A stretch of DNA of 64,000 nucleotides from Paludibacteraceae bacterium (GCA_017467185.1 JAFTSS010000004.1:1-64000); one strand, 5' to 3'; positions 47,731 to 58,611 are shown, numbered from the stretch's first letter. Numbers and translations: made by a program. Notes: generated by a model from the letters alone, not told the origin.

Positions 47731-48555
47731 TTATTCGGTGATTCCGAAGACGTGTGATTGGATGATTCCGAGTGAATCGACGAGATAGCTACCGCTGAAG
47801 CCAGTGATGTCTTTGGCGGTAATTTTTTGTCGGTAGGCTTCGAGGTAGGGTTTTGAGAGTGGGGCATAGCTCCAATGCCAGCGTTCTTCGGCATAGCCTG
47901 TGCGGGCAGGGTCGTCGGTGTAGGGTTGGAAGAAGCCGAACTTGTGGGCATTGGCGCATAGCCATTTGTAGATGCGGAGGCCTTCGCCATGTGTCCAGTA
48001 GTCAGTTTCGGCAGAGATGAAGTCGATGTCGGTGCCCCAATGGTGACGCGATGTGCCAGGCATAGAGGAGTAGCGCATGATGGAGCGAACTTTTTCGATG
48101 TCGGTTGAGAGTCTCACATCTCGTGTCTCGTGTCTCGTGTCTCGTGTCTCGTGTCTCGTGTCTCGTGTCTTAAAAGAGTTCCATTTGCGATTCCAGATTT
48201 GGAGTTGGCGGTCGAAGGTGCGTGTGGCGGATATGATGGTGAGGGTGATGCCTTCGCGGAGGGCTGAGTCGCGCATGGCGAGGTAGGCGTTGAAAGCTTC
48301 GCGGTGGCAGTATAGACCTTTATAGGTGGACATGTGGTCGGGGATTACGACGTAGTTGGTGTCTTCGGCTGGATTGAATTTGCCGAGAAGAACCTCTTTT
48401 GAGAGTTGAAAGTTGAAAGTTGAAAGTTGAGAGTTGTTGGTAGAGTCGGATGATATGATTGTTGTGTCTTGCGGTTCGCTATTGGTGTTTTGTGCTTTTT
48501 TGTTTGTGCAAGCAAGTATTGAAAGAGTGATGAGTATTAGAGTAATGAGTTTCAT
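47731..48555 (-). CDS. M15 family D-alanyl-D-alanine carboxypeptidase (VanY-like) lipoprotein
   Basis: 274 aa. Lipobox ILAC (Cys 16). Catalytic motifs SRHHWGTDIDF and ERWHWSY give the zinc ligands of peptidase M15B; MRDSALREGITLTIISATRTF is the conserved upstream segment. Role: trims the D-Ala end of peptidoglycan stems. Two heptamer arrays lie inside the gene. One (48401-48435) encodes NNSQLSTFNFQLS after the lipobox. Seven perfect ctcgtgt units (48120-48168) encode [17 protein letters not shown] just before the zinc motif. Copy-number slippage would shift frame ahead of the catalytic residues. Confidence 0.9.
   Translation of the reverse strand: MKLITLILITLSILACTNKKAQNTNSEPQDTTIISSDSTNNSQLSTFNFQLSKEVLLGKFNPAEDTNYVVIPDHMSTYKGLYCHREAFNAYLAMRDSALREGITLTIISATRTFDRQLQIWNRKWNSFKTRDTRHETRDTRHETRDVRLSTDIEKVRSIMRYSSMPGTSRHHWGTDIDFISAETDYWTHGEGLRIYKWLCANAHKFGFFQPYTDDPARTGYAEERWHWSYAPLSKPYLEAYRQKITAKDITGFSGSYLVDSLGIIQSHVFGITE
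48120..48168. repeat. Seven perfect ctcgtgt heptamers inside the M15 gene
   Basis: Seven identical 7-nt units, the most perfect array in the window. Because three units make seven codons, the peptide repeats every seven residues (TRDTRHE). Confidence 0.95.
48401..48435. repeat. Five gaaagtt heptamers inside the M15 gene
   Basis: Units gagagtt, gaaagtt x3, gagagtt, encoding a Ser/Asn/Phe/Gln-rich spacer between the lipidated Cys and the catalytic domain. Confidence 0.9.
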
Positions 48556-48734
48556 ATTTGTGCTTTTATATTTTTTTGCAAAGTTACGAAAAATAAATGG
48601 AATATTTGGGTATATATATTAAAGTAGAGATTAAATAGAACTAATTTCTATTGGTTTTAATGTAATAATGAATTTTTTTTGGGTTAAAAATAGTTAAAAT
48701 AGGGAAGGGCGATTTCTATTCTAAAAAAAAGTAT

Positions 48735-48742
48735 TACCTTTG
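48735..48742 (+). promoter_or_regulatory. -7 box before the zinc-ribbon gene
   Basis: TACCTTTG about 107 bp before the ATG. The -33 position lacks a clear TTTG. The rest of the 293-bp gap holds only AT-rich sequence and a minus-strand TAACTTTG (48579-48586) for the M15 gene. Confidence 0.45.
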
Positions 48743-48848
48743 CACTTGTGAAGAAATGTGAATGAAATTTAATGTAATCTATTTTATTCGCATAAAAATA
48801 TATTGTTATGTTAAATCTTTTTATGTTTTAAATTTTAATAATTTTAGT

Positions 48849-49223
48849 ATGTATTGTGAAAAATGTGGTAATTTAGTGGATGATAATGCAAGATTTTGTC
48901 CTAAATGTGGTGAAAATTTAAATAAAAATGTAGAAACAACAAAAGTAGAATCTTCAAATAAGGCTAAGTATCCACCTGAAAATTATTTGATTTGGGCTAT
49001 TTTATCAACATTGTTTTGTTGTTGGCCAGTAGGAATAGCTTCTATTGTGTATGCATCAAAAGTTGATTCTGCATTTAATAGGGGAGATTATGAAGGTGCA
49101 TTAGAAGCATCTAAAAATGCAAAAAAATGGGCTTGGATATCGGCTATTTCTGCAATTGTATTTTGGGTGTTGTATTGCTTGCTTATTGTCATTGCTGTCG
49201 CAATGGGTGTAGATTTGGATTAG
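48849..49223 (+). CDS. Zinc-ribbon CD225/dispanin family membrane protein
   Basis: 124 aa from the ATG at 48849, chosen because the zinc ribbon CEKCGN...CPKCG begins there; upstream codons are poor coding sequence. The ribbon (about 3-25) is followed by a dispanin domain (ENYLIWAILSTLFCCWPVGIASIVYASKVDSAF...GDYEGALEASKNAKKWAWIS) with two membrane segments. Function in bacteria is not established. Forms a small operon with the next two genes. Confidence 0.85.
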   Translation: MYCEKCGNLVDDNARFCPKCGENLNKNVETTKVESSNKAKYPPENYLIWAILSTLFCCWPVGIASIVYASKVDSAFNRGDYEGALEASKNAKKWAWISAISAIVFWVLYCLLIVIAVAMGVDLD

Positions 49224-49225
49224 TC

Positions 49226-49597
49226 GTGAAGAAAATTGTTATTGTTGGGTTGGTATTTGTGGTTTTTGTTTTGTTGGGGTCAGTTTATTTTTTTGTTGAT
49301 CCATCAAAATCTTTTATGCCTCGTTGTCCTTTTTATAGTTTGACAGGTTATTTGTGTCCAGGCTGTGGTGCCCAAAGGGCTGTACATTCGCTATTACATC
49401 TTAATTTTGTACAGGCATTTCAATTTAATCCGTTGTTAGTTTTATCGATACCATATATTATGGTAGGAGGCTTAGTTTTTTTGCTTGATAAGGGTAATGA
49501 GTTTGTTTTATGGTTACGACTTAACTTGTTTGGAAGGTCAGCTATTTATGTGTGGGGTGGATTGATTGTGGTTTATTGGATTTTTAGGAATTTGTGA
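49226..49597 (+). CDS. DUF2752 membrane protein
   Basis: 123 aa from a GTG at 49226, two bases after the upstream stop; the earlier ATG (49127) lies inside the preceding gene in another frame. CPFYSLTGYLCPGCGAQRAVHSLLHLNFVQAFQFNPLLVL is the DUF2752 core, with conserved Cys and helices. Function unknown. Tight coupling to the dispanin gene suggests co-translation. Confidence 0.82.
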   Translation: MKKIVIVGLVFVVFVLLGSVYFFVDPSKSFMPRCPFYSLTGYLCPGCGAQRAVHSLLHLNFVQAFQFNPLLVLSIPYIMVGGLVFLLDKGNEFVLWLRLNLFGRSAIYVWGGLIVVYWIFRNL

Positions 49598-49639
49598 TTA
49601 TAATATCTTTATTTATTAATTTTAAAAATTTTAACTATT

Positions 49640-50056
49640 ATGGAAAGATTAACAATAAACAGAGGTTTCTGGTTGACATTTTTACTCTCTATTGTCACAT
49701 TTGGTTTTTATGGATTGTATTTGATTCATGCATTCGCTAAAGAAACTAATGTTGCATGTAAAGGTGATGGTAAAAATACTACAGGTTTATTATTGTATTT
49801 TATTTTTTCACTTTTGACTTTGGGTATTTATGGTATTGTTTGGAATTGTATGTGGATAAACAGATGTAATGCATATCTTGCAAAAAACAATAAACCTGAA
49901 GGTTTGCAGTTATCAACTTATTTGTTGACTATGTTTTTGTTAGGTCCACTCACATTAGGTATAATGTATATTGTTGTTTTCTGCAAAACATTATATTTAC
50001 AAAATGCAGTTAATGCAACTTATAATGAATTGAATGTATTAAATACATCGAATTAA
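49640..50056 (+). CDS. DUF4234 membrane protein
   Basis: 138 aa. GFWLTFLLSIVTFGFYGLYLIHAFAKETN and TLGIYGIVWNCMWINRCN form the DUF4234 pattern, a duplicated short helix pair. Third gene of the dispanin-DUF2752 group, with 42 bp spacing. Such families often co-occur; function unknown. Confidence 0.82.
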   Translation: MERLTINRGFWLTFLLSIVTFGFYGLYLIHAFAKETNVACKGDGKNTTGLLLYFIFSLLTLGIYGIVWNCMWINRCNAYLAKNNKPEGLQLSTYLLTMFLLGPLTLGIMYIVVFCKTLYLQNAVNATYNELNVLNTSN

Positions 50057-50082
50057 TATTTGTTCTGAAATAGTATATGATA

Positions 50083-50118
50083 GGGGGGATTCGTGTAGAG
50101 TCCCCTTATTTTTTTTGT
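50083..50118 (+). terminator. Terminator of the small membrane protein operon
   Basis: Stem ggggattc / gagtcccc with a G-U pair, then tta and eight T. Confidence 0.75.
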
Positions 50119-50127
50119 TACTAAAAG

Positions 50128-50159
50128 TTTGGTGTTTTAACATTTTTTTTTTATCTTTG
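50128..50159 (+). promoter_or_regulatory. Promoter of the purB-guaB-guaA-purA cluster
   Basis: TTTG (50128-50131), 20 bp, TATCTTTG (50152-50159). The 280-nt leader that follows contains agtcaaa repeats (about 50324-50349) and ctactcgct repeats; no attenuator hairpin stands out. Confidence 0.75.
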
Positions 50160-50436
50160 CAAAGATAATTATATTTGCCCTAAAAGTTATGTTTGGTATT
50201 GGTACACAAAGGTTTGCGTTAAGTGTAGGTATGCGCTATGTGGCGATGTGTGATGTTGTGTGCCGTGGTGGGGGTGAAAAGTGATGCTGTGTGCGTCGCT
50301 TTTTGTGTTTTTTATAAGTATTAAGTCAAAAGTCAAAAGTCGAAAGACTTTATTATTTGCTACTGAGATTTTAATTATAAACAAGCGGAGCTTGTAGTCT
50401 TACTACTCGCTATTCGCTACTAAAAATCTATATAAT

Positions 50437-51735
50437 ATGATTGAACGTTATAGTCGTCCGGCGATGCGTAATGTCTGGACAGAAGAAAACAAGTTTGCGG
50501 CTTACTTGAAAGTGGAGCTTTTTGCTTCGGAGGCTTGGAGTAAGTTGGGTGTTGTGCCTGAAGAGGATATTAAGAAACTTTGGGATAATGCGTCGTTTTC
50601 TATTCCTCGTATTTACGAGATTGAGCAACAAACTCGTCATGATGTGGTGGCTTTCACACGTGCGGTGAGTGAGACTTTGGGTGAAGAACGTAAATGGGTT
50701 CACTATGGTTTGACTTCGACTGATGTGGTTGATACGGCTAATGGTTATTTGATTAAACAGGCGAATGATATTTTGCGTGATGATTTGTCTCAATTCCTTG
50801 AGGTGTTGCGCAAACAGGCTATTCGTTTCAAATCGCAACCTTGTATTGGTCGTACTCATGGTATTCATGCTGATATTACTTCGTTTGGTTTGAAATGGGT
50901 GTTGTGGTATGCTGAGATGAAGCGTAATATTGAGCGTTTTGAGCGTGCTGCGGCTGATGTTGAGTGTGGCAAGATGAGTGGTGCTGTGGGTAATTTTGCT
51001 AATATTCCTCCTTTCATCGAAGAGTATGTGTGTGAACACCTTGGCATCAATCATGCGTTGGTTTCTACTCAGGTGTTGCAACGCGACCGTCATGCTTATT
51101 ATATGGCTACGTTGGCTGTGATTGCTTCGTCGCTCGAACAAATGGCTCTTGAGGTTCGTAACTTGCAAAGAACTGAGGTGCATGAGGTGGAAGAGGCTTT
51201 TGGTAAGGGTCAAAAAGGTTCGTCGGCTATGCCTCACAAACGTAATCCTATCTCTTCTGAAAATATTTGTGGTTGTGCTCGCGTGATGCGTGGTTATATG
51301 GCTACATTTGCTGAAAACGTGGCTTTGTGGCACGAACGTGATATTTCGCACTCGGCTACTGAACGTATTATTTTGCCTGATGCAACTATGTTGTTGGACT
51401 ATATGCTCAACCGCTTTAAAGGTATTTTGGAAAATATTGTTATCTTCCCTGACCAGATGTTGGCTAATATTTATCGCACTAAGAAGGTTATTTTTGCTCA
51501 ACGTGTGATGAATGCTTTGATTGCTAAGGGTTTTGTTCGCGAGGAGGCTTATGATACAGTTCAACCTATTGCTATGCGTGCATGGGGCGAAGGTTTGGAT
51601 TATCAAGAATTGCTTGCTGAGAATGAAAAGGTTATGAGCTACTTGACTCGCGAAGAGTTGGACGCTTGCTTCACTTTGGATTATTATTTCTCACAAGTGG
51701 ATTATATTTACAAACGTAACGGAATTGAAGAATAG
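50437..51735 (+). CDS. purB: Adenylosuccinate lyase
   Basis: 432 aa, B. subtilis-type length. Acts twice: SAICAR to AICAR and adenylosuccinate to AMP. Fumarase-superfamily signature [16 protein letters not shown] (about 267-282) with the catalytic Ser, [13 protein letters not shown] and [14 protein letters not shown]. It starts a second purine cluster, separated from folD by the accessory interval. Confidence 0.97.
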   Translation: MIERYSRPAMRNVWTEENKFAAYLKVELFASEAWSKLGVVPEEDIKKLWDNASFSIPRIYEIEQQTRHDVVAFTRAVSETLGEERKWVHYGLTSTDVVDTANGYLIKQANDILRDDLSQFLEVLRKQAIRFKSQPCIGRTHGIHADITSFGLKWVLWYAEMKRNIERFERAAADVECGKMSGAVGNFANIPPFIEEYVCEHLGINHALVSTQVLQRDRHAYYMATLAVIASSLEQMALEVRNLQRTEVHEVEEAFGKGQKGSSAMPHKRNPISSENICGCARVMRGYMATFAENVALWHERDISHSATERIILPDATMLLDYMLNRFKGILENIVIFPDQMLANIYRTKKVIFAQRVMNALIAKGFVREEAYDTVQPIAMRAWGEGLDYQELLAENEKVMSYLTREELDACFTLDYYFSQVDYIYKRNGIEE

Positions 51736-51740
51736 TAATA

Positions 51741-53331
<1,591 letters not shown>

Positions 53332-53455
53332 ATACGAGACAATAGACACGAGACACAAGACAATCGCTCACATCTCGTGTCTCGCTACTAAAAATCTAAA
53401 ATAAAAAAGCGAAGCGAGAGTCTCACATCTCGTGTCTCGCTACTAAAAATCTAAA
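53332..53455. repeat. ctcgtgt-type repeats between guaB and guaA
   Basis: Two blocks of cacatctcgtgtctcgctac and taaaaatctaaaat (about 53367-53400 and 53424-53457), related to those upstream of guaB. Confidence 0.75.
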
Positions 53456-53457
53456 AT

Positions 53458-54993
53458 ATGACTTACGACAAAATATTAGTGCTCGACTTTGGTTCGCAAT
53501 ACAACCAACTCATCGCACGCCGTATTCGTGAGATGGGCGTGTTCAGCGAGTTGCGTTCGCACGACCTCACAGCAGAGCAAATTCGCGCAATACCAGGCGT
53601 GAAAGGTATCGTATTCAGTGGCGGACCTAAGTCGGTATACGAAGCAGACGCATTCAATTGCGACCCGGAAATTTTCTCTATGGGATTGCCTATCCTCGGT
53701 ATCTGCTATGGTATGCAATTGACCAGCAAATTCTATGGCGGTGTAATCGAAAAAGGTACTACAAAAGAGTATGGTAAAATGCCTATTTACGTAGAAGACG
53801 ATTGTCTTTTGTTTGATGGACTTCCAAAGACACAAGACGTGTGGATGTCGCACGGCGACCACGTAGCTCGTCATCCCGAAAACTTCCGCATGGCAGCTAA
53901 GAGTGATAACGGACTTGCAGCAGCAATCTACAATCCAGAACTCAAAACATACCTCGTGCAATTCCACCCAGAGGTGCGCGGTTCGGTATATGGTACAGAT
54001 ATTATTGCTAACTTCGTGTTCAAAGTGTGTGAAGCACAAAAGAATTGGACAATGGAGAGCTATATCGACATGCAAATCGCAAAAATCCGTGAACAAGTGG
54101 GAGACCGCAAAGTGTTGTGCGGCTTGAGCGGAGGTGTTGACTCTACAGTAGTGGCAGTGCTTATCCATAAAGCAATTGGCGACCAACTCACATGTATGTT
54201 CATCGACCACGGTATGCTCCGTAAAAACGAGGGCGACCAAGTGATGGACATGTGTAAAGACCTCTTCGGTATCAACGTAGTGCGCATCGATGCACGCGAA
54301 CGTTTCTTGGGTAAATTGGCAGGTGTAGCTGACCCAGAACGTAAACGTAAAATCATTGGTAACGAGTTCGTTTACTGCTTCGACGAAGAGAGTGCTAAAC
54401 TTGGCGACTTCGATTTCTTGGCACAAGGCACACTCTATACTGACGTGATTGAGTCGGGTACAAAAACAGCTCAAACCATCAAATCGCACCACAACGTAGG
54501 CGGACTTCCAAAAGATATGAAATTCAAACTCGTTGAGCCACTCAACGTATTGTTTAAAGACGAAGTGCGCGTGTTGGGCGAAGCATTAGGCATCCCTTCT
54601 GCTATGGTATGGCGTCAACCATTCCCAGGTCCAGGCTTGGCAATTCGTATCATTGGCGACATCACAGAAGCAAAACTTCATATCGTGCGCGAGAGTGATG
54701 CAATTCTCCGTGAAGAGATTGCAAAAGCAGGCCTCGACCGCGAAATCTGGCAATACTTCACCGTGTTGACCAACCTTCAAAGCGTTGGCGTTATGGGCGA
54801 TGAGCGTACATACGATTATGCACTTGGCATCCGTGCCGTAACATCAATCGACGGTATGACAGCCGATTGGGCACGCATCCCTTACGATGTGCTCGACATC
54901 ATCTCACGTCGTATTGTCAACGAAGTGAAAGGCGTCAACCGCATCATTTACGACATCACCTCAAAACCACCAGCAACTATCGAGTGGGAATAA
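53458..54993 (+). CDS. guaA: GMP synthase (glutamine-hydrolysing)
   Basis: 511 aa. XMP to GMP. N-terminal class I glutaminase ([27 protein letters not shown] with the nucleophile Cys; VQFHPEV), ATP-pyrophosphatase with P-loop [14 protein letters not shown] (about 220-233), and C-terminal dimer domain ending [18 protein letters not shown]. Directly follows guaB, the usual pairing. Confidence 0.97.
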   Translation: MTYDKILVLDFGSQYNQLIARRIREMGVFSELRSHDLTAEQIRAIPGVKGIVFSGGPKSVYEADAFNCDPEIFSMGLPILGICYGMQLTSKFYGGVIEKGTTKEYGKMPIYVEDDCLLFDGLPKTQDVWMSHGDHVARHPENFRMAAKSDNGLAAAIYNPELKTYLVQFHPEVRGSVYGTDIIANFVFKVCEAQKNWTMESYIDMQIAKIREQVGDRKVLCGLSGGVDSTVVAVLIHKAIGDQLTCMFIDHGMLRKNEGDQVMDMCKDLFGINVVRIDARERFLGKLAGVADPERKRKIIGNEFVYCFDEESAKLGDFDFLAQGTLYTDVIESGTKTAQTIKSHHNVGGLPKDMKFKLVEPLNVLFKDEVRVLGEALGIPSAMVWRQPFPGPGLAIRIIGDITEAKLHIVRESDAILREEIAKAGLDREIWQYFTVLTNLQSVGVMGDERTYDYALGIRAVTSIDGMTADWARIPYDVLDIISRRIVNEVKGVNRIIYDITSKPPATIEWE

Positions 54994-55022
54994 TGGTGCA
55001 AGGTGAGCGAAGAGAAAAATAA

Positions 55023-55136
55023 TAAAATTCAGAATCTTTGACTATTAAGGCTGAATGAAGTTTACTTCAATTCAGAATTAATAGGCAAAGATTCAAAAAA
55101 TCAAACTCGTTTTGATTTTTTTACAAAGAATTTTAT
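55023..55136. repeat. Compound palindrome after guaA
   Basis: Outer taaaattc / gaatttta encloses two hairpins. A long one runs 55033-55093 (aatctttg...caaagatt, ctattaa/ttaatag, tip gaagt-tt-acttc). A terminator-like one lies at 55095-55121 (aaaatcaaa / tttgatttt plus T-run). Confidence 0.75.
55095..55122 (+). terminator. Possible terminator after guaA
   Basis: Stem aaaaatcaaa / tttgattttt ending in a T-run, within the compound palindrome. purA lies 265 bp further with no clear promoter, so read-through is possible. Confidence 0.5.
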
Positions 55137-55170
55137 TTTTTTACCCCTCTTCCGAACCGCAGCCCATTAT

Positions 55171-55282
55171 CACGAACCGCAAGGTGAGTAATAAACCCAG
55201 AAGGGTATCACGAACCTTAGATAAGGTGAGTAATAAACCCAGTAGGGTATTACGAACCTTAGATAAGGTGAGTAATAAAAAC
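55171..55282. repeat. Three tandem 38-42 bp repeats
   Basis: Units start at 55171, 55209 and 55251: cacgaacc, variable palindrome tip (gcaa versus ttagataa), ggtgagtaataaacccag-agggtat. The tip changes but stays complementary. Confidence 0.8.
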
Positions 55283-55386
55283 ATAAAAGACATAAGAACA
55301 TAAAAAACTTGTTTTCCTGTCTTCATGTCTAATAAAAATAACAACGAGCCAAGCGAGTAAGTCTCGCTACTAAAAATCTAAAAAAA

Positions 55387-56679
55387 ATGCAAGAAAGAAA
55401 CAATACATTAGTTGTAGTCGGCGTGCAATGGGGCGATGAAGGCAAAGGCAAAATGACCGACTATCTTGGACAACATGCCGATGTAGTAGTGCGTTATCAA
55501 GGTGGTAACAACGCCGGTCACACTATCACATTTGGCGGCAACAAATACGCCCTTCAATCAATTCCTTCAGGAGTTTTCAACCCTCATATCAAAAACGTAA
55601 TGGCAAACGGTATGGTCATCAACCCAAAAGCCGCAATTGCCGAATTAGAAGGTTTGAAACAACGCGGAATCTCAGATTTCCAACTCTTTATCTCCGATCG
55701 TGCAGCGGTTATTATGCCTTATCATATTGCTCTCGATGGCGCGTATGAAGCATTGAAAGGCGGAAAACAAATCGGTACTACTAAAAAAGGTATCGGCCCA
55801 GCTTATTGCGACAAATACAGCCGTGTAGGTATCCGTATTGGCGACCTTATCGACCCTGAATACTTCGCAGAACGCCTTCGCGATGCACTCACACAAAAGA
55901 ATGTAGAACTTCGTGCATTAGGACTCGAAGAGATGGATTTCGATACACTCTACAACGAATTCCTTGCCTACGGCGAAGTCCTTCGTCCTTATATTTGCGA
56001 CACATCAATCCTTCTCAATAAAGAGATTGAAGAAGGCAAAAAAGTTTTGTTCGAAGGCGCACAAGGTGTCATGCTCTGTATCGAAAACGGCACATATCCA
56101 TTCGTAACATCCTCATCGCCAACAGCCGCAAGCGTACCACTCGGCGCAGGCGTAGCCCCACGCTACATCAATCGCGCTTTAGGTATCTGCAAAGCTTATA
56201 CAACACGCGTAGGTGCAGGCCCATTCCCAACTGAACTCGAAGGCGAATTAGCTGACTACATCCGCGAACGCGGTCACGAGTATGGCACCGTCACAGGTCG
56301 TCCACGCCGTGTAGGCTATCTCGATGCAGTAGCCCTCCGTCACGCATGCCGTATTTCAGGCATCAACTATCTAAGCATCATGTTGTTCGATGTGCTCACC
56401 GGAGTCGAAACCCTCAAAATCTGTACAGGCTACGAACTCGACGGCAAAGTCATCGACTACGTTCCAGCAACCCTCAGTGCCCTCGAACGCTGCAAACCAG
56501 TCTATATCGAACTCGAAGGTTGGAAAGAAGAAATTGAAGATGTTCGTGATTTTGATGCACTCCCAGCAGCCGCTAAAGCCTACCTCCGCAAAATCGAAGA
56601 ACTCACCAACACCGAAATCGCCGTTGTCAGCGTAGGACCAGACCGCACACAAACAATCATGATAAAAGACATATTCTAA
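55387..56679 (+). CDS. purA: Adenylosuccinate synthetase
   Basis: 430 aa. GTP-dependent ligation of aspartate to IMP. VVVGVQWGDEGKGKMTDYL (GTP loop with catalytic Asp and Lys), GNNAGHTI (catalytic His), TTKKGIGPAY, FEGAQGVMLCIENGTYPFVTSSS and TRVGAGPFPTEL are all present. Normal length. Last gene of the purB cluster, with a terminator at 56699. Confidence 0.97.
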   Translation: MQERNNTLVVVGVQWGDEGKGKMTDYLGQHADVVVRYQGGNNAGHTITFGGNKYALQSIPSGVFNPHIKNVMANGMVINPKAAIAELEGLKQRGISDFQLFISDRAAVIMPYHIALDGAYEALKGGKQIGTTKKGIGPAYCDKYSRVGIRIGDLIDPEYFAERLRDALTQKNVELRALGLEEMDFDTLYNEFLAYGEVLRPYICDTSILLNKEIEEGKKVLFEGAQGVMLCIENGTYPFVTSSSPTAASVPLGAGVAPRYINRALGICKAYTTRVGAGPFPTELEGELADYIRERGHEYGTVTGRPRRVGYLDAVALRHACRISGINYLSIMLFDVLTGVETLKICTGYELDGKVIDYVPATLSALERCKPVYIELEGWKEEIEDVRDFDALPAAAKAYLRKIEELTNTEIAVVSVGPDRTQTIMIKDIF

Positions 56680-56698
56680 ACCCCAGATATTTCTATAA

Positions 56699-56733
56699 AA
56701 TAAGCCGACTCACCCGAGCCGGCTTATTTGTTA
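56699..56733 (+). terminator. Terminator of the purB-purA cluster
   Basis: Stem aataagccg (56699-56707) / cggcttatt (56720-56728), then tgtt. Confidence 0.75.
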
Positions 56734-56779
56734 TCCGTAGGAACACAACACGCCGCATCCAAACGAGCAAAGCCTCACT

Positions 56780-57035
56780 CAGTAGGGACGCAGCGTGCTG
56801 CGTCCTATCAACCGTCAGGTTGAAAAAAACACAATCATTTGTCTCTAACGAGCCATAGGACACAGCTCACCGTGTCCCTACAATGAGAGGTTGTGTATGG
56901 TTTTACTTTTTTGTAGGTTTGCGTATTTGCATTTTCGGTAATTTAGGTTGTAGGGACGCTCGACTCATACATCCGATTAGCCTCTAAGCTAAAAAACTAA
57001 ATAGCGCAGCACCTAGAACGTCTAGAAAAAAAATC
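56780..57035. repeat. Composite palindromic repeat, inverted copy of 47435-47695
   Basis: Two GGACRC palindromes (56786-56805 core gcagcgtgctgc; 56858-56877 core acagctcaccgt), a caaccgtcaggttg hairpin, and tctag-type repeats. No gene in the 468-bp gap. Confidence 0.8.
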
Positions 57036-57074
57036 AAAAAAAATCAAACAAACACTATAACAATCAAATATCCA

Positions 57075-57111
57075 ACAAAAAACCACATAACCGTTTATCA
57101 GTTATGTGGTT
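57075..57111 (-). terminator. Terminator of the small hypothetical operon
   Basis: 11-bp stem aaccacataac (57081-57091) / gttatgtggtt (57101-57111). On the minus strand it is followed by six T. Confidence 0.85.
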
Positions 57112-57147
57112 GTTTGGTGTTTGTGTATAAATTTAATTAAATAATTC

Positions 57148-57513
57148 TTATTTTTTAAACATATTATTTAATATATCTATAACTTTTTCTGGGTATTCAG
57201 ATAATTTAATCTGCGTGCCAATTAAAGGAGGAGTAACATACATAGAAGGACAACATTTCACATTTGCAGCCACATAAGATAAATCTATTTCAATTTCTTC
57301 GACACATTTTTTTACAGTAGATGCATCATAATGTCCAGTATTAAAAGCTTTTAACCTAATTTCAAATATTTTCTTAATATTTTGATTTATTTTATTAACT
57401 TTTTCATTTATTGGTTTTGATACTGCATGATTTGCATAGTTGCTTGCAATATCTCGTCCTCGATACATAGCCCCTATCATTTTTTCAATAGAATTGTCAT
57501 TATTTATAGCCAT
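57148..57513 (-). CDS. Hypothetical protein, last gene of a four-gene set
   Basis: 121 aa, not recognised. Helical N-terminus (KMIGAMYRGRDIASNYANHAVS, glycine-poor, no signal peptide), central helices EKVNKINQNIKKIF and VKKCVEEIEIDLSYVAANV, then a short beta-type segment TPPLIGTQIKLSEY and final helix EKVIDILNNMFKK. The layout (two helices, short hairpin, helix) resembles the products at 57533 and 58238, so the three may be distant paralogues. Predicted cytoplasmic. Confidence 0.65.
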   Translation of the reverse strand: MAINNDNSIEKMIGAMYRGRDIASNYANHAVSKPINEKVNKINQNIKKIFEIRLKAFNTGHYDASTVKKCVEEIEIDLSYVAANVKCCPSMYVTPPLIGTQIKLSEYPEKVIDILNNMFKK

Positions 57514-57532
57514 AATATTTCACTTTTTTCAA

Positions 57533-57874
57533 TTAATAAAAACCACGAAGAGCATTATTCATAATAGCTAAAGATTCCTCTACACCTTGCAAATATTGAG
57601 GTAGATATATTGTCCTACCATCTATATTTGCCACAATAGTACTCGAAAAATGAGAAGGATCTAATCTATTAATCTGTTGATGAAATTTTGGCATCAAACG
57701 TTCAATTTCTCTAACTTCATATTTAATAGAAGCAGCGTTGAGATGAGTAACAATACCACCATCATTCTCAAAAAGGCGCACAGCCTTAATGAGATGTTGG
57801 TTGATTTCCTGATTTATTCGTCTCAATTCGCCACTACTAATAAATGAGTCTTTTATCATACTAAATAAACCCAT
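57533..57874 (-). CDS. Hypothetical protein, third gene of a four-gene set
   Basis: 113 aa, not recognised. Begins MGLFSMIKDSF, similar to MGLFGFFGTVQ of the gene at 58238. Helical region EINQHLIKAVRLFEN and EVREIERLMPKFHQQIN, then VANIDGRTIYLP and helix QGVEESLAIMNNALRGF. No signal peptide or membrane span. 12 bp from the TerB-like gene and 19 bp from the next. Confidence 0.65.
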   Translation of the reverse strand: MGLFSMIKDSFISSGELRRINQEINQHLIKAVRLFENDGGIVTHLNAASIKYEVREIERLMPKFHQQINRLDPSHFSSTIVANIDGRTIYLPQYLQGVEESLAIMNNALRGFY

Positions 57875-57886
57875 AATAGTATAAAA

Positions 57887-58204
57887 TTAAATATTAATTC
57901 CACAATGGAAACAAACAAGATTAAATACATTTATCTCTTCTTGTGAAGCTACACCATCAGCATTTATCATTTTGTGCATAGCAACAGCAACAATAGCTTT
58001 GTTTTGAATATTCATTTTAGAAATTGTATTCAAACAAACATAAGGATTCATTTCTTTTGCTTCCTCAATATGACTATCTGTTATACCCAAATTTCTTTGC
58101 AAATCAATCATTGCTTCTGATTCGCCAATAGTAACTCTACGGTCTGCATTAATAATTTCAAGAAGTACAGCCGCAACTGATTTTTTTTCTAGATCTGTAA
58201 GCAT
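57887..58204 (-). CDS. Small TerB-like helical protein
   Basis: 105 aa. VAAVLLEIINADRRVTIGESEAMIDLQRNLG and ALHKMINADG-type AVAMHKMINADGVASQEEINVF carry the two acidic NADxxV/ExE patterns seen in TerB/DjlA-like helical domains. Ends FHCGINI. TerB-like proteins are tied to metal binding and stress or phage-response complexes, but the assignment is from pattern only. Confidence 0.7.
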   Translation of the reverse strand: MLTDLEKKSVAAVLLEIINADRRVTIGESEAMIDLQRNLGITDSHIEEAKEMNPYVCLNTISKMNIQNKAIVAVAMHKMINADGVASQEEINVFNLVCFHCGINI

Positions 58205-58237
58205 AGTAATTAAAATTTAAAAGGTTGATAATATTTT

Positions 58238-58570
58238 TTAAAAATAAGTTTGACGTACATCACGCACAAGTTTAGTCATTGTATCATAATATAAATCCAA
58301 AGATACATTACTACCATTATGATCAGATACCGTCATTTTCAAATCATCTTTGGTTAAAGTAGTTGTCATTTCTTTTCTTATAGCCTCAAGACAAGCATAT
58401 ATTTTTGCTGTATAGTCTAATATTATACGCTTTTCATAATCTTGAGGTGCTCTATATGCAAATTTTGCACAATAAGCTATCATTTTATTAAATTCTAAAT
58501 TACAATCATGAACTGCCGCATGAGTCAAAGCCCTGCGCTGCACCGTTCCAAAGAAACCAAATAATCCCAT
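58238..58570 (-). CDS. Hypothetical protein, first gene of a four-gene set
   Basis: 110 aa, not recognised. MGLFGFFGTVQRR start, helices CNLEFNKMIAYCAKF and YEKRIILDYTAKIYACLEAIRKEM, hairpin MTVSDHNGSNVSLD, helix YDTMTKLVRDVRQ. It starts about 40 bp after the terminator of the predicted RNA at 58612-58925, and no separate promoter is clear, so expression may come by read-through from that RNA's promoter. Confidence 0.65.
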   Translation of the reverse strand: MGLFGFFGTVQRRALTHAAVHDCNLEFNKMIAYCAKFAYRAPQDYEKRIILDYTAKIYACLEAIRKEMTTTLTKDDLKMTVSDHNGSNVSLDLYYDTMTKLVRDVRQTYF

Positions 58571-58611
58571 AATAATAAATAATTTAAGGTTAATATACTC
58601 AAATAATTAGA

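Noticed and set aside
48120..48168. CRISPR or minisatellite artefact
   Set aside because: The unit is 7 nt without spacers, lies in a functional reading frame and matches arrays elsewhere, so it is treated as a real heptamer array.
50428..51606. A 392-codon open frame antisense to purB
   Set aside because: Lies wholly inside purB on the other strand; no promoter or recognisable protein feature.
53476..54492. A 338-codon open frame antisense to guaA
   Set aside because: Cys/His-rich shadow translation of guaA, with no independent support.
55112..55344. Small ORFs on both strands in the guaA-purA gap
   Set aside because: They are translations of the 38-42 bp tandem repeats, with repetitive peptides and no start context.
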